A DNA stretch of 35,260 nucleotides from Uliginosibacterium gangwonense (GCA_005239635.1 SBBQ01000067.1:1-35260), one strand, 5' to 3'; counted from the stretch's first letter, positions 15,247 to 27,115 are shown. A program made the numbers and translations. The notes: generated by a model from the sequence alone, not told the origin.

Positions 15247-17256
15247 TCAGCCTCGCGGGAAGAACATCAACAAAGCCAACACGCCAATAATCATGGCAAA
15301 GGCATACTGGTAAATATGGCCGGTTTGCAGCAAGCGCGCTAACTCGGAGAACACACCAACCATGCGGGCAGAACCATTGACGAATAAACCGTCGATGATG
15401 CCTTGATCCCCGCCCTTCCACAGGCCGCGACCCAACGTGCGAGAGCCCGTGCCAAATACAAATTCATTGATTCGATCAAAGTAGTACTTGTTATCCAGCA
15501 GGGTATAGATCGGCTCAAACATGGATTTGATCCGCGCAGGCACTTTCGGGAAAACCAAATAAAGTAGTGCTGCTAGGGCAACACCGCCCATCGCCAAGAA
15601 GAACGGCAAGGTCGTTAAACCATGCAGTGCCATGGCTGAGGCACCATGGAACTCTTCAGCCAAATGCTCCATCACGTTGTGCTTTTCAGACACGTAAATC
15701 ACATGCTCGAACCAGTCGCCAAACAACATGGATTTAACCGTGAAGAAACCAACCGCAACCGACGGAATTGCCAAGGCCACGAGCGGAACCCACACCACCC
15801 ACGGTGACTCGTGCGGTTTTTGACCGGGAGCCAAACCATGGTGATGGTCGTCATGACCATGATCATCATCGTGACCATGGTGAGCATGTTCCTGAGCTTT
15901 GCCAAAACGCTCTGGCCCGTGGAACACCATGAAGTACATACGGAACGAATAGAAGGCGGTTACAAACACACCGGCCAACACGCAGTAGTAGGCGTACGTT
16001 GCACCCGGCGTTGTAGACAGTTTGACCGCTTCAATAATGCTGTCTTTGGAATAGAAGCCCGACAAGAACGGGAAGCCAATCAACGCGAGTGAGCCAATGA
16101 GCGAAGTCAGCCAGGTGATGGGCATGTACTTCCACAAGCCACCCATATTGCGCATGTCTTGATCGTGGTGCATACCAATGATCACCGAGCCTGCGCCTAA
16201 GAACAGCAGCGCCTTGAAGAAGGCGTGCGTCATCAGGTGGAACACGGCTGCAGAGTATGCAGAAGCACCCAGCGCAACCGTCATGTAACCCAACTGGGAC
16301 AAGGTTGAATAGGCCACGACGCGCTTAATGTCGTTTTGGATAATGCCCAAAAAGCCCATGAACAATGCCGTCGTAGCGCCAATGACGAGAACGAATGACA
16401 ATGCCGTCTGTGACAGCTCAAATAGCGGTGACATACGCGTCACCATGAAGATGCCTGCAGTCACCATGGTGGCAGCGTGAATCAGCGCTGAAATCGGGGT
16501 CGGGCCTTCCATGGAATCCGGCAGCCAGACATGCAGCGGCACTTGCGCTGACTTACCCATGGCGCCGATAAACAAACCGATACAAATCGCAGTCAGCAAG
16601 GGCCAACCTGTCACTTCCATATTCACATAGGCCAGCGAAGAGGCTTTGGCAAAAACCTCGGTGTAGTTCAGCGTACCGGCGTAGGCGGCAATCAAACCAA
16701 TACCGAGCAAGAAGCCAAAGTCACCGACACGGTTGACCAAGAAGGCTTTGAGATTGGCGTAAATCGCGGTTGGGCGTGTGTACCAAAAGCCGATCAACAA
16801 ATAGGACACCAAACCCACTGCTTCCCAACCAAAGAACAGTTGCAGGAAGTTATTGCTCATCACCAGCATGAGCATGGAAAAGGTGAAGAGTGAGATATAG
16901 GAGAAGAAACGGTTATAACCCGGATCTTCTGACATATAGCCAATGGTGTACACGTGAACCATCAGTGAAACTGAGGTCACCACTAACATCATCATCACGG
17001 TCAGTTGGTCGATCATGAAGCCAACTTCAAAGCGTAAATCGCCCGAACTTGCCCATGTGTAGAGCGGGCCATTGAAGGTATGACCGGCTTTGACATCTTG
17101 GAAAATTAAAATTGAGGCAATGAGCGATACAGCCACGCCCGCTATGGTTGCCGTGTGAGCAACCCAGCGCGGAATAACGCGGCAAAACAGGCCGGCAATC
17201 ATGGCACCCACTAATGGGGCCAGTGGCACAAGCAGATACAACGACTTCATTTCCAT
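15247..17256 (-). CDS. nuoL: NADH:quinone oxidoreductase subunit L
   Basis: The most distal proton-pumping subunit of complex I, with the long lateral helix that clamps the membrane arm. 669 residues. Seen: FMIDQLTVMMMLVVTSVSLMVHVYTIGYM, FFGWEAVGLVSYLLIGFWY, KSAQVPLHVWLPDSMEGPTPISALIHAATMVTAG, and VVAYSTLSQLGYM. A histidine/aspartate-rich loop at about 450-475 (QEHAHHGHDDDHGHDD and following) precedes HESPWVVWVPL; similar loops occur in other betaproteobacterial NuoL and may bind metal, though this is unproven. The start MEMKSLYLLVPLAPL is 15 bases from nuoK. The C-terminal FDRINEFVFG is normal. Confidence 0.95.
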   Translation of the reverse strand: MEMKSLYLLVPLAPLVGAMIAGLFCRVIPRWVAHTATIAGVAVSLIASILIFQDVKAGHTFNGPLYTWASSGDLRFEVGFMIDQLTVMMMLVVTSVSLMVHVYTIGYMSEDPGYNRFFSYISLFTFSMLMLVMSNNFLQLFFGWEAVGLVSYLLIGFWYTRPTAIYANLKAFLVNRVGDFGFLLGIGLIAAYAGTLNYTEVFAKASSLAYVNMEVTGWPLLTAICIGLFIGAMGKSAQVPLHVWLPDSMEGPTPISALIHAATMVTAGIFMVTRMSPLFELSQTALSFVLVIGATTALFMGFLGIIQNDIKRVVAYSTLSQLGYMTVALGASAYSAAVFHLMTHAFFKALLFLGAGSVIIGMHHDQDMRNMGGLWKYMPITWLTSLIGSLALIGFPFLSGFYSKDSIIEAVKLSTTPGATYAYYCVLAGVFVTAFYSFRMYFMVFHGPERFGKAQEHAHHGHDDDHGHDDHHHGLAPGQKPHESPWVVWVPLVALAIPSVAVGFFTVKSMLFGDWFEHVIYVSEKHNVMEHLAEEFHGASAMALHGLTTLPFFLAMGGVALAALLYLVFPKVPARIKSMFEPIYTLLDNKYYFDRINEFVFGTGSRTLGRGLWKGGDQGIIDGLFVNGSARMVGVFSELARLLQTGHIYQYAFAMIIGVLALLMFFPRG

Positions 17257-17270
17257 GCTTTGTTCCTTGA

Positions 17271-17591
17271 TTAGCCTTTGAGGCCGTCCAAATCATCCAC
17301 ATGAATGGTGCGCAGATTGCGGAACAGCACCACCAGAATGGCTAGACCAATCGCTGATTCAGCAGCGGCAACGGTCAGGATGAAAAAAACGAAAATCTGC
17401 CCGGCGGTGTCACCCAAGTAGTGCGAGAACGCGACAAAGTTGAGATTCACTGCAAGCAACATCAATTCAATCGCCATCAACAGCACGATTAGATTTTTCC
17501 GGTTCAGAAAAATACCAACCACGCTAATGGCAAACAAAATGGCACCCAGCACGAGGTAGTGCGATAGGGAAAGACTCAGCAAACTGTGCAT
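17271..17591 (-). CDS. nuoK: NADH:quinone oxidoreductase subunit K
   Basis: Small three-helix membrane subunit of complex I taking part in proton translocation. 106 residues: [41 protein letters not shown] carries the two conserved glutamate helices, followed by [19 protein letters not shown]. The usual length is about 101, so the first few residues (MHSLLS) could be an extension. 21 bases separate it from nuoJ. Confidence 0.95.
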   Translation of the reverse strand: MHSLLSLSLSHYLVLGAILFAISVVGIFLNRKNLIVLLMAIELMLLAVNLNFVAFSHYLGDTAGQIFVFFILTVAAAESAIGLAILVVLFRNLRTIHVDDLDGLKG

Positions 17592-17612
17592 ATTGATCTC
17601 CTAGTTTGCCGA

Positions 17613-18272
17613 TCAGCTTCGCGCTGCATCATTCGATGCATCTGCTGCGGATGCTTCAGGTTGTTCTTCGGATTCTTTTTCAGCCGGCATCGATACCATG
17701 CGGATACGATCTTGACGGCGCACAGCCACTTGTTCAGCCGGGTCGAGGCGCTTCACATCACTACGCTTACGCAGCGTCAGCGCAATGGCTGCAATCATCG
17801 CAACCAACAGGATCACCGCAGCCAACTCAAATGGATATACGTACTCGGTGTAAATGAGGCGACCCAGTTCTTTTGTGTTGCTGTAACCCGCTTCTGCTGC
17901 GGCGGGTGTCGGCATAGTTTGCACACCGAAATATTGCTCACCCAATACAGACACCATGACGTACACCATGCCGGCTGCAACCAATAAGCCTACAGGTAAA
18001 TGGCTCCAGAAGCCTTGTCTTAGTCGCTCAAGGTTCACGTCCAGCATCATAATCACAAACAAGAACAACACCATGACCGCGCCGACGTACACCAGCACCA
18101 GTGCAATGGCGAGGAACTCTGCTTGCAGTAGCATCCAGATACCGCCCGCGGTGAAGAAGGCCAGTACGAGATACAGCGCAGCATGCACGGGGTTGCGCGC
18201 TGTAATCACACGCAGCGACGCAAACACCATGATGAGCGACAGGGAGTAAAAAACGAAGGTCTTGAAATCCAT
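17613..18272 (-). CDS. nuoJ: NADH:quinone oxidoreductase subunit J
   Basis: Five-helix membrane subunit of complex I next to the quinone site. 219 residues. Markers are VITARNPVHAALYLVLAFFTAGGIWMLL, LVLVYVGAVMVLFLFVIMMLD with the characteristic VYVGAVMVLFLFV helix, and PFELAAVILLVAMIAAIALTLRKR. The hydrophilic tail after about residue 180 is rich in E and A and ends DASNDAARS, poorly conserved as usual. Confidence 0.95.
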   Translation of the reverse strand: MDFKTFVFYSLSLIMVFASLRVITARNPVHAALYLVLAFFTAGGIWMLLQAEFLAIALVLVYVGAVMVLFLFVIMMLDVNLERLRQGFWSHLPVGLLVAAGMVYVMVSVLGEQYFGVQTMPTPAAAEAGYSNTKELGRLIYTEYVYPFELAAVILLVAMIAAIALTLRKRSDVKRLDPAEQVAVRRQDRIRMVSMPAEKESEEQPEASAADASNDAARS

Positions 18273-18284
18273 GTTGTATCGACA

Positions 18285-18773
18285 TCAGCGATAAGCTGCG
18301 TCTGCCTCCCGGTCGCTCGCAATTTGTTGCTCGTAACGGTCCCCCACTGCTAGCAGCATTTGCTTGGTGTAATAGAGGTCACCACGTTTTTCGCCGTGAT
18401 ACTCAAACACACGTGTTTCAACAATGGCATCCACTGGGCAGGCTTCTTCGCAGAACCCGCAGAAAATGCACTTGGTCAGATCAATGTCGTATCGCGTCGT
18501 GCGACGGCTACCGTCGTCACGCGCATCAGACTCGATCGTGATCGCCATCGCTGGACACACTGCCTCGCACAGCTTGCAAGCAATGCAACGCTCTTCGCCG
18601 TTGGGATAACGACGCAGTGCATGCAAGCCGCGAAAGCGGTTTGACTGCGGTGTTTTTTCTTCAGGAAACTGAACGGTGATCTTGCGCTGGAACATGTGAC
18701 GACCCGTCAAGGCCATCCCTTTGACCAGTTCCTTAAGCACAAGGCTTCCGAACAAATCTTTCATCGAACCCAT
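18285..18773 (-). CDS. nuoI: NADH:quinone oxidoreductase subunit I (two 4Fe-4S clusters)
   Basis: Ferredoxin-like subunit of the connecting arm that carries clusters N6a and N6b. Both motifs are intact: [12 protein letters not shown] and [12 protein letters not shown]. The frame is open to 18821, but I place the start at 18773 (MGSMKDLFG), giving 162 residues, the usual family length, with an AGAGG ribosome site 7 bases upstream (18785-18781). The adjacent ATG at 18776 is an alternative. This leaves a 72-base gap to nuoH that contains an ATTGGCAAA copy (18810-18818). Confidence 0.95.
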   Translation of the reverse strand: MGSMKDLFGSLVLKELVKGMALTGRHMFQRKITVQFPEEKTPQSNRFRGLHALRRYPNGEERCIACKLCEAVCPAMAITIESDARDDGSRRTTRYDIDLTKCIFCGFCEEACPVDAIVETRVFEYHGEKRGDLYYTKQMLLAVGDRYEQQIASDREADAAYR

Positions 18774-18845
18774 CATTGCACCTCTAGCGCTTGCCCATTG
18801 TTTGGCTGTTTTGCCAATCACACAGGCACCGTGCCATCAAATTCT

Positions 18846-19937
18846 TTACTTCCAAATATTCCAGGGCGACATGATCCAGAACGCCACCACCAACAGCCAC
18901 ACGATTGTGATCGGGATGAAAATCTTCCAGCCCAAACGCATGATGTGGTCGTAGCGGTAACGCGGGAATGTTGCGCGGAACCACAGGAACAGGAACAGAA
19001 CGAAGCTCACCTTAAGTGCCAACCAGATGAAGCCATCTGGCAGGAATGCCACCGGCGACAACCAACCGCCGAGGAATAAGATCGCCACCAAGGTGGAAAT
19101 CAAAATCATGTTGGCGTATTCACCGAGGAAGAACAGAGCGAAGGCCATGCCGGAATATTCCACCATGTGACCCGCCACGATTTCGGATTCGCCTTCCACC
19201 ACGTCAAACGGCGCGCGGTTGGTTTCAGCCACACCAGAGATCAGATAGACGAGGAACATCGGGAACAGCGGCAACCAGTTCCACGAAAGCATGCCCACAC
19301 CCATGTCGGCAAACATGCCTTTGCCTTGCACATGCACAATTTCGCTGAAGTTAAGACTTTGCGATACGAGTAGCACGCAAACCAGCGCAAAACCCATGGC
19401 GATTTCGTAAGCCACGATCTGTGCGGCAGATCGCAAACTGCCCAAGAAAGCATACTTAGAGTTAGAGGCCCAACCGGCGATGATGACGCCATACACGCCC
19501 ATCGAGGTCACCGCCATCAAATACAGCAGACCGGCATCCACATCTGCCAGAACCATGCCGTCATCAAAAGGGATCACCGCCCAAGCGGCCAAAGCAGGTG
19601 CTAACGCCAAGATCGGTGCGAACACAAACAGTTTTTTGCTGGATGCGCTCGGTACGATCACTTCTTTGAACATCAGCTTGAGTGCATCCGCAATCGGCTG
19701 CAGCCAACCCTTGGGGCCTACACGGTTTGGCCCCAAACGTACCTGCATGTAGCCGATGATTTTACGTTCGGCATACGTGAGGTAGGCCACGCACAAAAAC
19801 AGCGGAAGAATGATGGCAAAGATCTTGATCAGGTTCCAGATCAGCGGCCAAGCCGGCTTCACGGTATTCCAGATCGGATCCCACACACCAAACCAACCCC
19901 AGAAGGTGGCAAATGCATTGATGACTAGCGCTTCCAT
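18846..19937 (-). CDS. nuoH: NADH:quinone oxidoreductase subunit H
   Basis: Membrane subunit that joins the hydrophilic and membrane arms and lines the quinone chamber. 363 residues, about eight helices. Signatures: [38 protein letters not shown], and [37 protein letters not shown] with the conserved acidic loop. The start overlaps the nuoG stop by one base. Confidence 0.95.
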   Translation of the reverse strand: MEALVINAFATFWGWFGVWDPIWNTVKPAWPLIWNLIKIFAIILPLFLCVAYLTYAERKIIGYMQVRLGPNRVGPKGWLQPIADALKLMFKEVIVPSASSKKLFVFAPILALAPALAAWAVIPFDDGMVLADVDAGLLYLMAVTSMGVYGVIIAGWASNSKYAFLGSLRSAAQIVAYEIAMGFALVCVLLVSQSLNFSEIVHVQGKGMFADMGVGMLSWNWLPLFPMFLVYLISGVAETNRAPFDVVEGESEIVAGHMVEYSGMAFALFFLGEYANMILISTLVAILFLGGWLSPVAFLPDGFIWLALKVSFVLFLFLWFRATFPRYRYDHIMRLGWKIFIPITIVWLLVVAFWIMSPWNIWK

Positions 19938-22279
19938 CAGGCACGCTCCACGATCAATTCACCAAACATGGGGCCGAGCACTAAGGTACTGTCATGCGCT
20001 GCGGCAATACGCACGGCACCATCTGCCACGCCATTATCGAGTTCAGCCAGCATCACTGCATCACCTTGCGCAGCACGCACACGAACACTTGCCCCTGCTT
20101 GCACGCCCAGTCTTTCGAGCTGTGCGCCACAGGCACGTAACACCGGCGTGCGTGCATCTTGCGTCGCTTGCAGCGACGGTGCACGACGTGTCAACGCATC
20201 TGCAAAATACACCGGCACATCCGCAACGCGTTCGAGCTTGCCCGACCAACTGCCAGCGCTGCCACTTTGCAGGCTGATGCTTGCCGCTTGCACGGTATTA
20301 CCCAAGCGCGAATCCACGAATTCCGTCATGCCACCCAAGGCAGCGGCACGCACATCTTCGCTACTTTCGTAAGCAAATTCAGGCAGCCCCAACAAATTAC
20401 CCAACACGCGCAACACCTTCCAAGCCGGACGCGTTTCGCCCAAGGGCTTCACGACCGCATGGAAACTTTGTACGCGGCCATCGGTATTCACAAACGTGCC
20501 GGAGGTTTCGGTAAAGGGTGCGATTGGCAAAATGCAATCGGCGTAGGACATGGCGCGGTCACGGAATGGCGTAAGTGCAATCACAGTCTTAGCCGCATGC
20601 AAGGCCGACAGCGTTGCTGCGCCGTTAGCTGTATCCAGCTCCGGGTCTGCATGCATCACTACGTATGCCTTGAGCTGGCTTTCGACCATCTGGCGGGCAT
20701 TCAGGCCATTCGGGATCGCGCCTGCAATGTAGCCACCCACGCTGTTAGCGGCTTCGCCTAGTACGCCAAAACGCGCACCCAACATGCTGGCCAGCAGTTG
20801 CGTGAGCAGATGCAGTTGCGATGCACGCGGATGTGCTTGCGCTGCATTACCCAAGAACAAGCCAATCTTTTCGCCTGTCGCAAGCGATACTGCAATACTG
20901 CGTGCAGCTTCGCTTACAGCAACATCTTTCACTTCATTTGGAATCGCAACACCACGCGTTTCGGCCACTGCGCGAACAATCGCGGCCAACTCATCCGCCA
21001 TGTGTCCCGGTGAAACCAGCGAGGTATTGGCAACTGGCATCAGCCAGTCATCCATTGCACTCACCACGGCATTGACGCGTGTGCCTTTCTTCGCGGCTTG
21101 GCGCAGACGCTGTGCCAGCAGCGGGTGATCCTTACGCAGGAAGCTACCCACCACCAGAACGCGATCCAAATGCGCCAGTTCGCTTACGCGCATACCCAAC
21201 CACGGCGCACCCGCCAACTTACCGTCGAGCGTGAAGTCAGACTGACGCAGACGGAAGTCCACATTGCCACTACCAATGCCACGCATCAGGCGCTGAGCCA
21301 AATACAACTCTTCCAGCGTGGAGTGCGGTGACAACATGGCGCCAATTGATGCTGGACCATGCTCTTTGGCAACACTCTTCAGTGCATGTGCCACGTATTC
21401 CAGCGCGGTTTGCCAATCAACTTCTTTCCACTCACCACCCTGCTTGAGCATTGGGCTCTTAAGGCGGTGTTCGCTGTTGAGCGCTTCGTAAGAGAAACGA
21501 TCGCGGTCTGACAACCAGCATTCGTTGATCTGTTCGTTATCGAGCGGAAGCACGCGCTTCACTTGGTCGTGCTTCACTTGCACAATTAAGTTAGCACCGA
21601 GGCCATCATGCGGGCTCACCGACTTGCGGCGCGATAGTTCCCACGTACGTGCGGAGTAACGGAACGGCTTGGAGGTAAGCGCACCGACCGGACACAAATC
21701 AATCATGTTGCCCGACAGTTCGGAGTTCACCGTACTACCGACGAAGGACAGAATTTCTGAGTGCATGCCGCGATTGGCCATACCCAGTTCCATCACACCG
21801 GCAATTTCCTGGCCGAATCGAACACAGCGTGTGCAGTGAATACAACGCGTCATGTCGGTCGAAATCAGCGGGCCGAGATTTTTGTTCTCAACCACGCGCT
21901 TTTCTTCTTGGTATCGCGAGCTGCTGCCGCCATAGCCAACGGCCAAGTCTTGCAGTTGGCATTCGCCGCCCTGGTCACAAATTGGGCAATCCAGCGGATG
22001 GTTAATCAGCAGAAATTCCATCACGCCCTTTTGGGCTTTGACTGCCTGATCGGAATGCGTCATCACACGCATACCGTTGGTTACGGGTGTAGCGCAGGCC
22101 GGAAGCGGCTTGGGCGCTTTTTCAACCTGTACCAAACACATACGGCAGTTCGCTGCGATCGACAATTTCTTGTGATAGCAGAAATGAGGAATGCTGACGC
22201 CGACCTTGTTGGCGGCATCCATCACGGTGCTGCCTTCGGCGACCTCGACCTTTTGGCCGTCGATTTCGATCTCTAGCAT
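19937..22279 (-). CDS. nuoG: NADH:quinone oxidoreductase subunit G
   Basis: Large iron-sulfur subunit of the NADH arm. 780 residues. The N-terminal 2Fe-2S ferredoxin domain has [17 protein letters not shown] and PACATPV. The His/Cys-ligated cluster domain shows [18 protein letters not shown]. The next 4Fe-4S site is [16 protein letters not shown]. From about residue 220 a molybdopterin-oxidoreductase-like domain follows, which does not bind molybdenum in complex I. CDLCP-type ligands for the extra N7 cluster are not visible. It overlaps nuoF by 7 bases and nuoH by 1. Two ATTGGCAAA copies lie inside it, in different frames. Confidence 0.95.
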   Translation of the reverse strand: MLEIEIDGQKVEVAEGSTVMDAANKVGVSIPHFCYHKKLSIAANCRMCLVQVEKAPKPLPACATPVTNGMRVMTHSDQAVKAQKGVMEFLLINHPLDCPICDQGGECQLQDLAVGYGGSSSRYQEEKRVVENKNLGPLISTDMTRCIHCTRCVRFGQEIAGVMELGMANRGMHSEILSFVGSTVNSELSGNMIDLCPVGALTSKPFRYSARTWELSRRKSVSPHDGLGANLIVQVKHDQVKRVLPLDNEQINECWLSDRDRFSYEALNSEHRLKSPMLKQGGEWKEVDWQTALEYVAHALKSVAKEHGPASIGAMLSPHSTLEELYLAQRLMRGIGSGNVDFRLRQSDFTLDGKLAGAPWLGMRVSELAHLDRVLVVGSFLRKDHPLLAQRLRQAAKKGTRVNAVVSAMDDWLMPVANTSLVSPGHMADELAAIVRAVAETRGVAIPNEVKDVAVSEAARSIAVSLATGEKIGLFLGNAAQAHPRASQLHLLTQLLASMLGARFGVLGEAANSVGGYIAGAIPNGLNARQMVESQLKAYVVMHADPELDTANGAATLSALHAAKTVIALTPFRDRAMSYADCILPIAPFTETSGTFVNTDGRVQSFHAVVKPLGETRPAWKVLRVLGNLLGLPEFAYESSEDVRAAALGGMTEFVDSRLGNTVQAASISLQSGSAGSWSGKLERVADVPVYFADALTRRAPSLQATQDARTPVLRACGAQLERLGVQAGASVRVRAAQGDAVMLAELDNGVADGAVRIAAAHDSTLVLGPMFGELIVERA

Positions 22280-23595
22280 GCTGCCTGTTCCACGTAGATC
22301 TTGCTGCCCTCGCGCTGTACTTCAACCGGCACTAAACATTTCTTGTGCTCGATGTGGTACTCGAACTCGGGACGGAAGTGTTTGAGGAAACTGATCACCG
22401 GGAATGCCGCAGCATCACCCAGCGCACAGATGGTTCGACCCGCAATGTTGTTCGACACTTCATTGAGCAGATCTAAATCTTCCGGACGGCCTTGACCCGA
22501 CTCAATCCGGTGCACCACGCGGTACAACCAACCGGTACCTTCACGACACGGTGTGCATTGGCCACATGACTCTTCGTAGTAGAAGTAAGCCAGTCGCTCT
22601 AACGCTTTCACCATACAAACGGTTTCATCCATGATGATGACGGCGCCTGAGCCCAGCATAGAGCCGGCCTTGGAGATGGAGTCATAGTCCATCGTGCATT
22701 CCATCATCACATCACCCGGCAGCACAGGCATGGAAGAACCGCCAGGGATACAAGCCTTGAGCTTGCGGCCACCGCGCATACCACCGCACATTTCGAGCAG
22801 CTTGGTAAACGGTGTGCCCATGGGTACTTCATACACGCCCGGACGATTTACGTGACCGGACACGGAGAAAATTTTGGTGCCACCATTGTTGGGTTTGCCT
22901 ACATCCAAGAACCATTGACCACCGTTGTTGATGATCCACGGCACAGCCGCAAATGTTTCGGTGTTGTTGATGGTGGTGGGCTTGCCATACAAACCATAGC
23001 CCGCCGGGAAAGGTGGCTTAAAGCGTGGCTGACCTTTTTTACCTTCAATGGATTCGAGCAGCGCAGTTTCTTCACCACAGATGTAGGCACCATAACCATG
23101 GTGTGCGTACAAATCGAAGTTAAAGCTGCTGCCGAGAATGTTTTTGCCAATTAGACCGGCTGCGCGTGCTTCATCAAGCGCTTCTTCAAAACGCTCGTAA
23201 ATATCCCAAACCTCACCGTGAATGTAGTTGTAGCCACATTCAACACCCATCACGTAGGCAGCAATTGCCATGCCTTCAATCACGGCGTGGGGGTTGTATC
23301 TCAGGATGTCACGATCTTTAAATGTGCCCGGCTCACCCTCATCAGAGTTGCAGCACAGATACTTCGCACCGGCGAACTGACGCGGCATGAAGCTCCACTT
23401 CAAGCCGGTCGGAAACCCCGCGCCACCACGACCCCGCAGCGCAGAAGTCTTCAGCTCGGCAATAATGGCGTCCGGCGCAGTTTTTTCGTTCAATATCTTG
23501 CGCAGTGCTTTGTAGCCACCGCGTGACTCGTAGTCTTTCAAACGCCAAGTGCGGTCGCCGTCCAGGCCTTCGAGGATCATTGTTTGCAAGCTCAT
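22273..23595 (-). CDS. nuoF: NADH:quinone oxidoreductase subunit F (NADH and FMN site)
   Basis: Oxidises NADH and passes electrons through FMN and cluster N3. 440 residues. Seen: [15 protein letters not shown] (NADH/FMN glycine loop), [19 protein letters not shown] (FMN site), [18 protein letters not shown], and [15 protein letters not shown] with three cluster cysteines, the fourth in [11 protein letters not shown]. It overlaps nuoE by 4 bases and nuoG by 7, suggesting translational coupling. Confidence 0.96.
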   Translation of the reverse strand: MSLQTMILEGLDGDRTWRLKDYESRGGYKALRKILNEKTAPDAIIAELKTSALRGRGGAGFPTGLKWSFMPRQFAGAKYLCCNSDEGEPGTFKDRDILRYNPHAVIEGMAIAAYVMGVECGYNYIHGEVWDIYERFEEALDEARAAGLIGKNILGSSFNFDLYAHHGYGAYICGEETALLESIEGKKGQPRFKPPFPAGYGLYGKPTTINNTETFAAVPWIINNGGQWFLDVGKPNNGGTKIFSVSGHVNRPGVYEVPMGTPFTKLLEMCGGMRGGRKLKACIPGGSSMPVLPGDVMMECTMDYDSISKAGSMLGSGAVIIMDETVCMVKALERLAYFYYEESCGQCTPCREGTGWLYRVVHRIESGQGRPEDLDLLNEVSNNIAGRTICALGDAAAFPVISFLKHFRPEFEYHIEHKKCLVPVEVQREGSKIYVEQAAC

Positions 23596-24068
23596 TTGTC
23601 CAGCTCCGACAACAGCTGATCGATCTTTTCAGTCGTCATCCAACTGCACATGCGCTTGTTATTCACCAACAGTACGGGCGCATCACCGCAGGCACCCATG
23701 CACTCGCCTTCTTTCAACGTAATGCGACCATCGGGGGTCGTTTCGTTAAAGTCGATGCCAAGCTTTTGTTTGATGTATTCAGCCGCATGTTGGCCGCCAG
23801 AAAGCGCGCACGGCAGATTCGTACACACCGTCACCTTGTACTTTCCAGTCGGGCTCAGGTTGTACATGTTGTAAAAGGTGGCCACTTCGAACACAGCAAT
23901 GGGCGGCATCTCGAGATACTGCGCCACTTCTTCAATGCTCTCATTGGACAACCAGCCCCGCTCGTCTTGTACGATGGCTAGAGCCGCCATTACCGCCGAC
24001 TGTTTTTGGTCGGCCGGGTATTTGGCAATTTCGCGATCAATGCGACGTTGTGCCTGTTCACTCAGCAT
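23592..24068 (-). CDS. nuoE: NADH:quinone oxidoreductase subunit E (2Fe-2S)
   Basis: Thioredoxin-fold subunit with cluster N1a. 158 residues. Cluster cysteines appear in [12 protein letters not shown] and [15 protein letters not shown]. The N-terminal helical part contains [20 protein letters not shown], typical of the family. The gene lies 36 bases after nuoD; the coupling with nuoF (4-base overlap) is tight. Confidence 0.95.
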   Translation of the reverse strand: MLSEQAQRRIDREIAKYPADQKQSAVMAALAIVQDERGWLSNESIEEVAQYLEMPPIAVFEVATFYNMYNLSPTGKYKVTVCTNLPCALSGGQHAAEYIKQKLGIDFNETTPDGRITLKEGECMGACGDAPVLLVNNKRMCSWMTTEKIDQLLSELDK

Positions 24069-24104
24069 GCTGCTCTCTTGCGTACGCTTCGTTGCAGTTA
24101 GCGC

Positions 24105-25370
24105 TCAGCGATCAATTTCGCCGAACACAATGTCCATAGTGCCAATGATTGCCACGACGTCAGCAATCATATGGCCCTTCGATACCGCGTCCATGGCCGC
24201 CAAATGCGGAAAGCCAGGGGCACGAATCTTCAAACGGTAAGGCTTGTTGGCGCCATCGGAAATGGCGTAAATACCAAACTCACCTTTCGGGTGCTCCACC
24301 GCTGCATAGCACTCACCTTCGGGCACATGAATACCTTCAGTAAACAGCTTGAAGTGGTGAATCAATTCTTCCATGTTGCTCTTCATCGCTTCGCGAGAAG
24401 GCGGTGCAACTTTGTGGTTGTCAGTAATGACAGGGCCCGCACCTTGTGCAGCATCCTTACGCAGCCACTCTACGCACTGTTTGATAATGCGATTGGACTG
24501 GCGCATTTCTTCCATGCGTACCAAGTAACGGTCGTAACAGTCACCATTCACGCCCACCGGAATATCAAAATCGACGCGGTCGTAAACTTCATACGGTTGC
24601 TTTTTGCGCAGATCCCATGCTACGCCTGAACCGCGCAGCATGGCGCCGGTAAAGCCGTACGCATAAGCCTCTTCGGGTGACACCACACCGATACCAACGG
24701 TACGTTGCTTCCAAATACGGTTATCTGTCAGCAGCGTTTCGTATTCGTCGCAATAAGTCGGGAAACGATTGGTGAAGTCTTCGATGAAATCGAGCACAGA
24801 ACCCTGACGGTTGTCATTGAGTTCTTTTACCGTCTTGGCGCTCTTGTACTTAGACACTTCGTATTGCGGCATGCGATCTGGCAGATCGCGATACACGCCG
24901 CCCGGACGATAGTAGGCCGCGTGTAAGCGCGCGCCGGTTACCGCCTCGTACACGTCCATGAGGTCTTCGCGCTCACGGAAGGTGTACAGCACCATGGTCA
25001 TCGCGCCGATATCCAGCGCGTGCGTACCAATATTCAACAAGTGGTTCAGAATCCGCGTGATTTCATCAAACATCACACGAATATATTGAGCCCGCAGCGG
25101 CACTTCCAGCGCTAGCAGCTTCTCAATTGCCATAACGTAGGCGTGCTCGTTACACATCATCGACACATAGTCGAGACGGTCCATATACGGTACAGACTGA
25201 ATCCAGGTACGGGTTTCAGCCAATTTTTCCGTACCACGATGCAGCAAGCCGATGTGCGGGTCTGCACGCACAACCACTTCACCATCCAACTCCAACACCA
25301 AGCGCAGCACACCGTGCGCGGCCGGATGTTGCGGGCCAAAGTTGATGGTGTAGTTACGAATTTCAGCCAT
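24105..25370 (-). CDS. nuoD: NADH:quinone oxidoreductase subunit D (49 kDa)
   Basis: Forms the quinone-binding site together with NuoB. Signatures: [25 protein letters not shown] at the N-terminus, [12 protein letters not shown], and the C-terminal DIVFGEIDR. The reading frame is open to an ATG at 25382, but I chose the ATG at 25370 ([10 protein letters not shown]), which gives 421 residues, matches the usual N-terminus, and has GGAG about 8 bases upstream. It overlaps nuoC by 8 bases. Confidence 0.95.
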   Translation of the reverse strand: MAEIRNYTINFGPQHPAAHGVLRLVLELDGEVVVRADPHIGLLHRGTEKLAETRTWIQSVPYMDRLDYVSMMCNEHAYVMAIEKLLALEVPLRAQYIRVMFDEITRILNHLLNIGTHALDIGAMTMVLYTFREREDLMDVYEAVTGARLHAAYYRPGGVYRDLPDRMPQYEVSKYKSAKTVKELNDNRQGSVLDFIEDFTNRFPTYCDEYETLLTDNRIWKQRTVGIGVVSPEEAYAYGFTGAMLRGSGVAWDLRKKQPYEVYDRVDFDIPVGVNGDCYDRYLVRMEEMRQSNRIIKQCVEWLRKDAAQGAGPVITDNHKVAPPSREAMKSNMEELIHHFKLFTEGIHVPEGECYAAVEHPKGEFGIYAISDGANKPYRLKIRAPGFPHLAAMDAVSKGHMIADVVAIIGTMDIVFGEIDR

Positions 25371-25968
25371 GCTGCGCTCCACCGTAATTTTCTTCGCGCA
25401 CGATGCGAGGTGTCACTTCGCGCGGCTCAATGGTTACGGGTTGGTAAACCACGCGCCCTTGTTCAGGGTCGTAACGCATTTCAACAAAGCCAGAAACCGG
25501 AAAGTCTTTACGGAACGGATGGCCCACAAAGCCATAGTCCGTCAAAATTCGACGCAAATCGGTATGACCTTCGTACATGATGCCGTATAGGTCAAACGAC
25601 TCACGTTCAAACCAGTTTGCGGCTGGCCACACATCGCACAACGAAGCCATTACCGGGAATTTATTGTCAGCAGCAAACACGCGCAAACGTACACGCCAGT
25701 TGTGCTTAATAGACAACAGATGGCTCACAGATGCATACCGCGGACACTTACCCGCCAAGGTTGCGTGCGTTGAATAATCGACGCCACACAAATCCATGAG
25801 CTGTTCAAAACTCAGCGAGGGGTGATCGCGCAGCAATACAGCCACCGCATGGTAGTGCTCAGACGCAACTACCAGCGTCACTTCATCAGCGGCAACAGTA
25901 ATTTCGGCAGCTTTGTCGCCCAATACTTCGCGCAAGTTGCTGACGAGCGTTTCCAGTTTACGGGTCAT
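25363..25968 (-). CDS. nuoC: NADH:quinone oxidoreductase subunit C (30 kDa)
   Basis: Peripheral subunit of the connecting arm without cofactors. 201 residues. The 30-kDa signature is [27 protein letters not shown] followed by [13 protein letters not shown] and D are separate genes here, not fused as in E. coli. It lies 15 bases after nuoB. Confidence 0.95.
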   Translation of the reverse strand: MTRKLETLVSNLREVLGDKAAEITVAADEVTLVVASEHYHAVAVLLRDHPSLSFEQLMDLCGVDYSTHATLAGKCPRYASVSHLLSIKHNWRVRLRVFAADNKFPVMASLCDVWPAANWFERESFDLYGIMYEGHTDLRRILTDYGFVGHPFRKDFPVSGFVEMRYDPEQGRVVYQPVTIEPREVTPRIVREENYGGAQHG

Positions 25969-25983
25969 GATTATTCGGCACGC

Positions 25984-26460
25984 TTAGCGAGCAATGGTGT
26001 TGGTTCGACGAATCTTGTTCTGCAGCTGAATAATGCCGTACAGCAGCGCCTCGGCCGTCGGCGGGCAACCTGGCACATAAACGTCAACAGGAACAATGCG
26101 GTCGCAACCACGAACCACAGAATAGGAATAGTGATAGTAACCACCGCCATTGGCACATGACCCCATCGAGATCACCCAACGCGGTTCAGCCATCTGGTCA
26201 TATACCTTGCGCAGAGCGGGTGCCATCTTGTTGCACAGCGTACCGGCAACAATCATCAAGTCCGACTGACGTGGACTTGGACGAAACACCACGCCAAACC
26301 GGTCAAGGTCATAGCGGGAACAGCCGGCGTGGATCATCTCCACCGCACAGCAAGCGAGGCCGAAGGTCATCGGCCAAAGAGAACCAGTCCGGGTCCAGTT
26401 GATCACCTTATCCAAGGTGGTCGTCACAAACCCTTCCTGCAGGACACCCTCAATGCTCAT
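25984..26460 (-). CDS. nuoB: NADH:quinone oxidoreductase subunit B (cluster N2)
   Basis: Carries the terminal 4Fe-4S cluster N2 that reduces quinone. 158 residues. Ligands are visible: LACCAVEM (the adjacent cysteine pair), [11 protein letters not shown], and [28 protein letters not shown] is also typical. It is separated from nuoA by 51 bases. Confidence 0.96.
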   Translation of the reverse strand: MSIEGVLQEGFVTTTLDKVINWTRTGSLWPMTFGLACCAVEMIHAGCSRYDLDRFGVVFRPSPRQSDLMIVAGTLCNKMAPALRKVYDQMAEPRWVISMGSCANGGGYYHYSYSVVRGCDRIVPVDVYVPGCPPTAEALLYGIIQLQNKIRRTNTIAR

Positions 26461-26511
26461 ACCGCAAACTCCAAACAGGAATCAGGAAGTCGCCAAGCAA
26501 AATGCCGGCTG

Positions 26512-26868
26512 CTACTCCCAATCCAGTGCGCCCTTCATCCATTCGTAGACAAAGCCTACGACCAGGATGCCGAGGAACACCAGCATTGCTATCAAGCCAA
26601 ACCAGCCAATTTCTTTGAGCACAATGGCCCAAGGGAAAAGGAAGGCAATTTCAAGATCAAAGAGGATGAACAGGATTGCGACGAGGTAGTAGCGCACGTC
26701 AAATTTCATGCGCGCATCTTCAAAGGCCTCGAAGCCACATTCGTATGGAGAGAGTTTTTCGGCGTCTGGGCGACTCGGACCCAGTAGCTTGCCTAGGAGA
26801 ACAGGAATACACCCAAACCCAAGACCAACTAAAACAAACAGCAGAATCGGAAAGTAATTTTCCAGCAT
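26512..26868 (-). CDS. nuoA: NADH:quinone oxidoreductase subunit A, first gene of the nuo operon
   Basis: Three-helix membrane subunit near the quinone site. I start at the ATG at 26868 ([15 protein letters not shown]), giving 118 residues, the usual length; the frame is open to 26919 but those 17 residues are not family-like. Markers: [44 protein letters not shown], here quoted as its parts [20 protein letters not shown] and FLFPWA. The operon promoter should lie between here and the tRNA gene (26869-27030); I could not identify it with confidence. Confidence 0.95.
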   Translation of the reverse strand: MLENYFPILLFVLVGLGFGCIPVLLGKLLGPSRPDAEKLSPYECGFEAFEDARMKFDVRYYLVAILFILFDLEIAFLFPWAIVLKEIGWFGLIAMLVFLGILVVGFVYEWMKGALDWE

Positions 26869-27030
26869 GATTCTCGACGTATCGACTCTGTAATACTGCT
26901 TGCATTCACACAGGCCCAAAAGCCGTGTCCCCTAACCACCTAATTCGTGCACTCCCGGTGTCACGATGACGCTTCTTTGAGCGCCTATTTTTTGAAGCCT
27001 GCCCGACTACGGACATCGCCCCATCTTGTT

Positions 27031-27115
27031 TGGTGCCGACGGCGAGACTCGAACTCGCACAGCTTGCGCCACTACCCCCTCAAGATAGCGTGTCTACCAA
27101 TTTCACCACGTCGGC
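27031..27115 (-). tRNA. leuU: tRNA-Leu, anticodon GAG
   Basis: 85 bases with encoded CCA. The acceptor GCCGACG pairs with CGTCGGC, the D-arm reads AAATTGGTAGAC, the anticodon arm is CTATC-TTGAGGG-GGTAG with anticodon GAG, a long variable arm follows as in class II tRNAs, and the T-arm contains GTTCGAGTC. It is closely similar to E. coli tRNA-Leu(GAG). It sits between secG and nuoA, as in many Burkholderiales. Confidence 0.95.

Noticed and set aside
15811-15905. Repeated CAT/CATGG-rich tract in nuoL as a DNA repeat or array
   Set aside because: It encodes the histidine/aspartate-rich loop of NuoL in frame; similar loops are known in the family.
20159-20761. 200-codon frame antisense to nuoG
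   Set aside because: Shadow of nuoG codon use; no ribosome site or domain.
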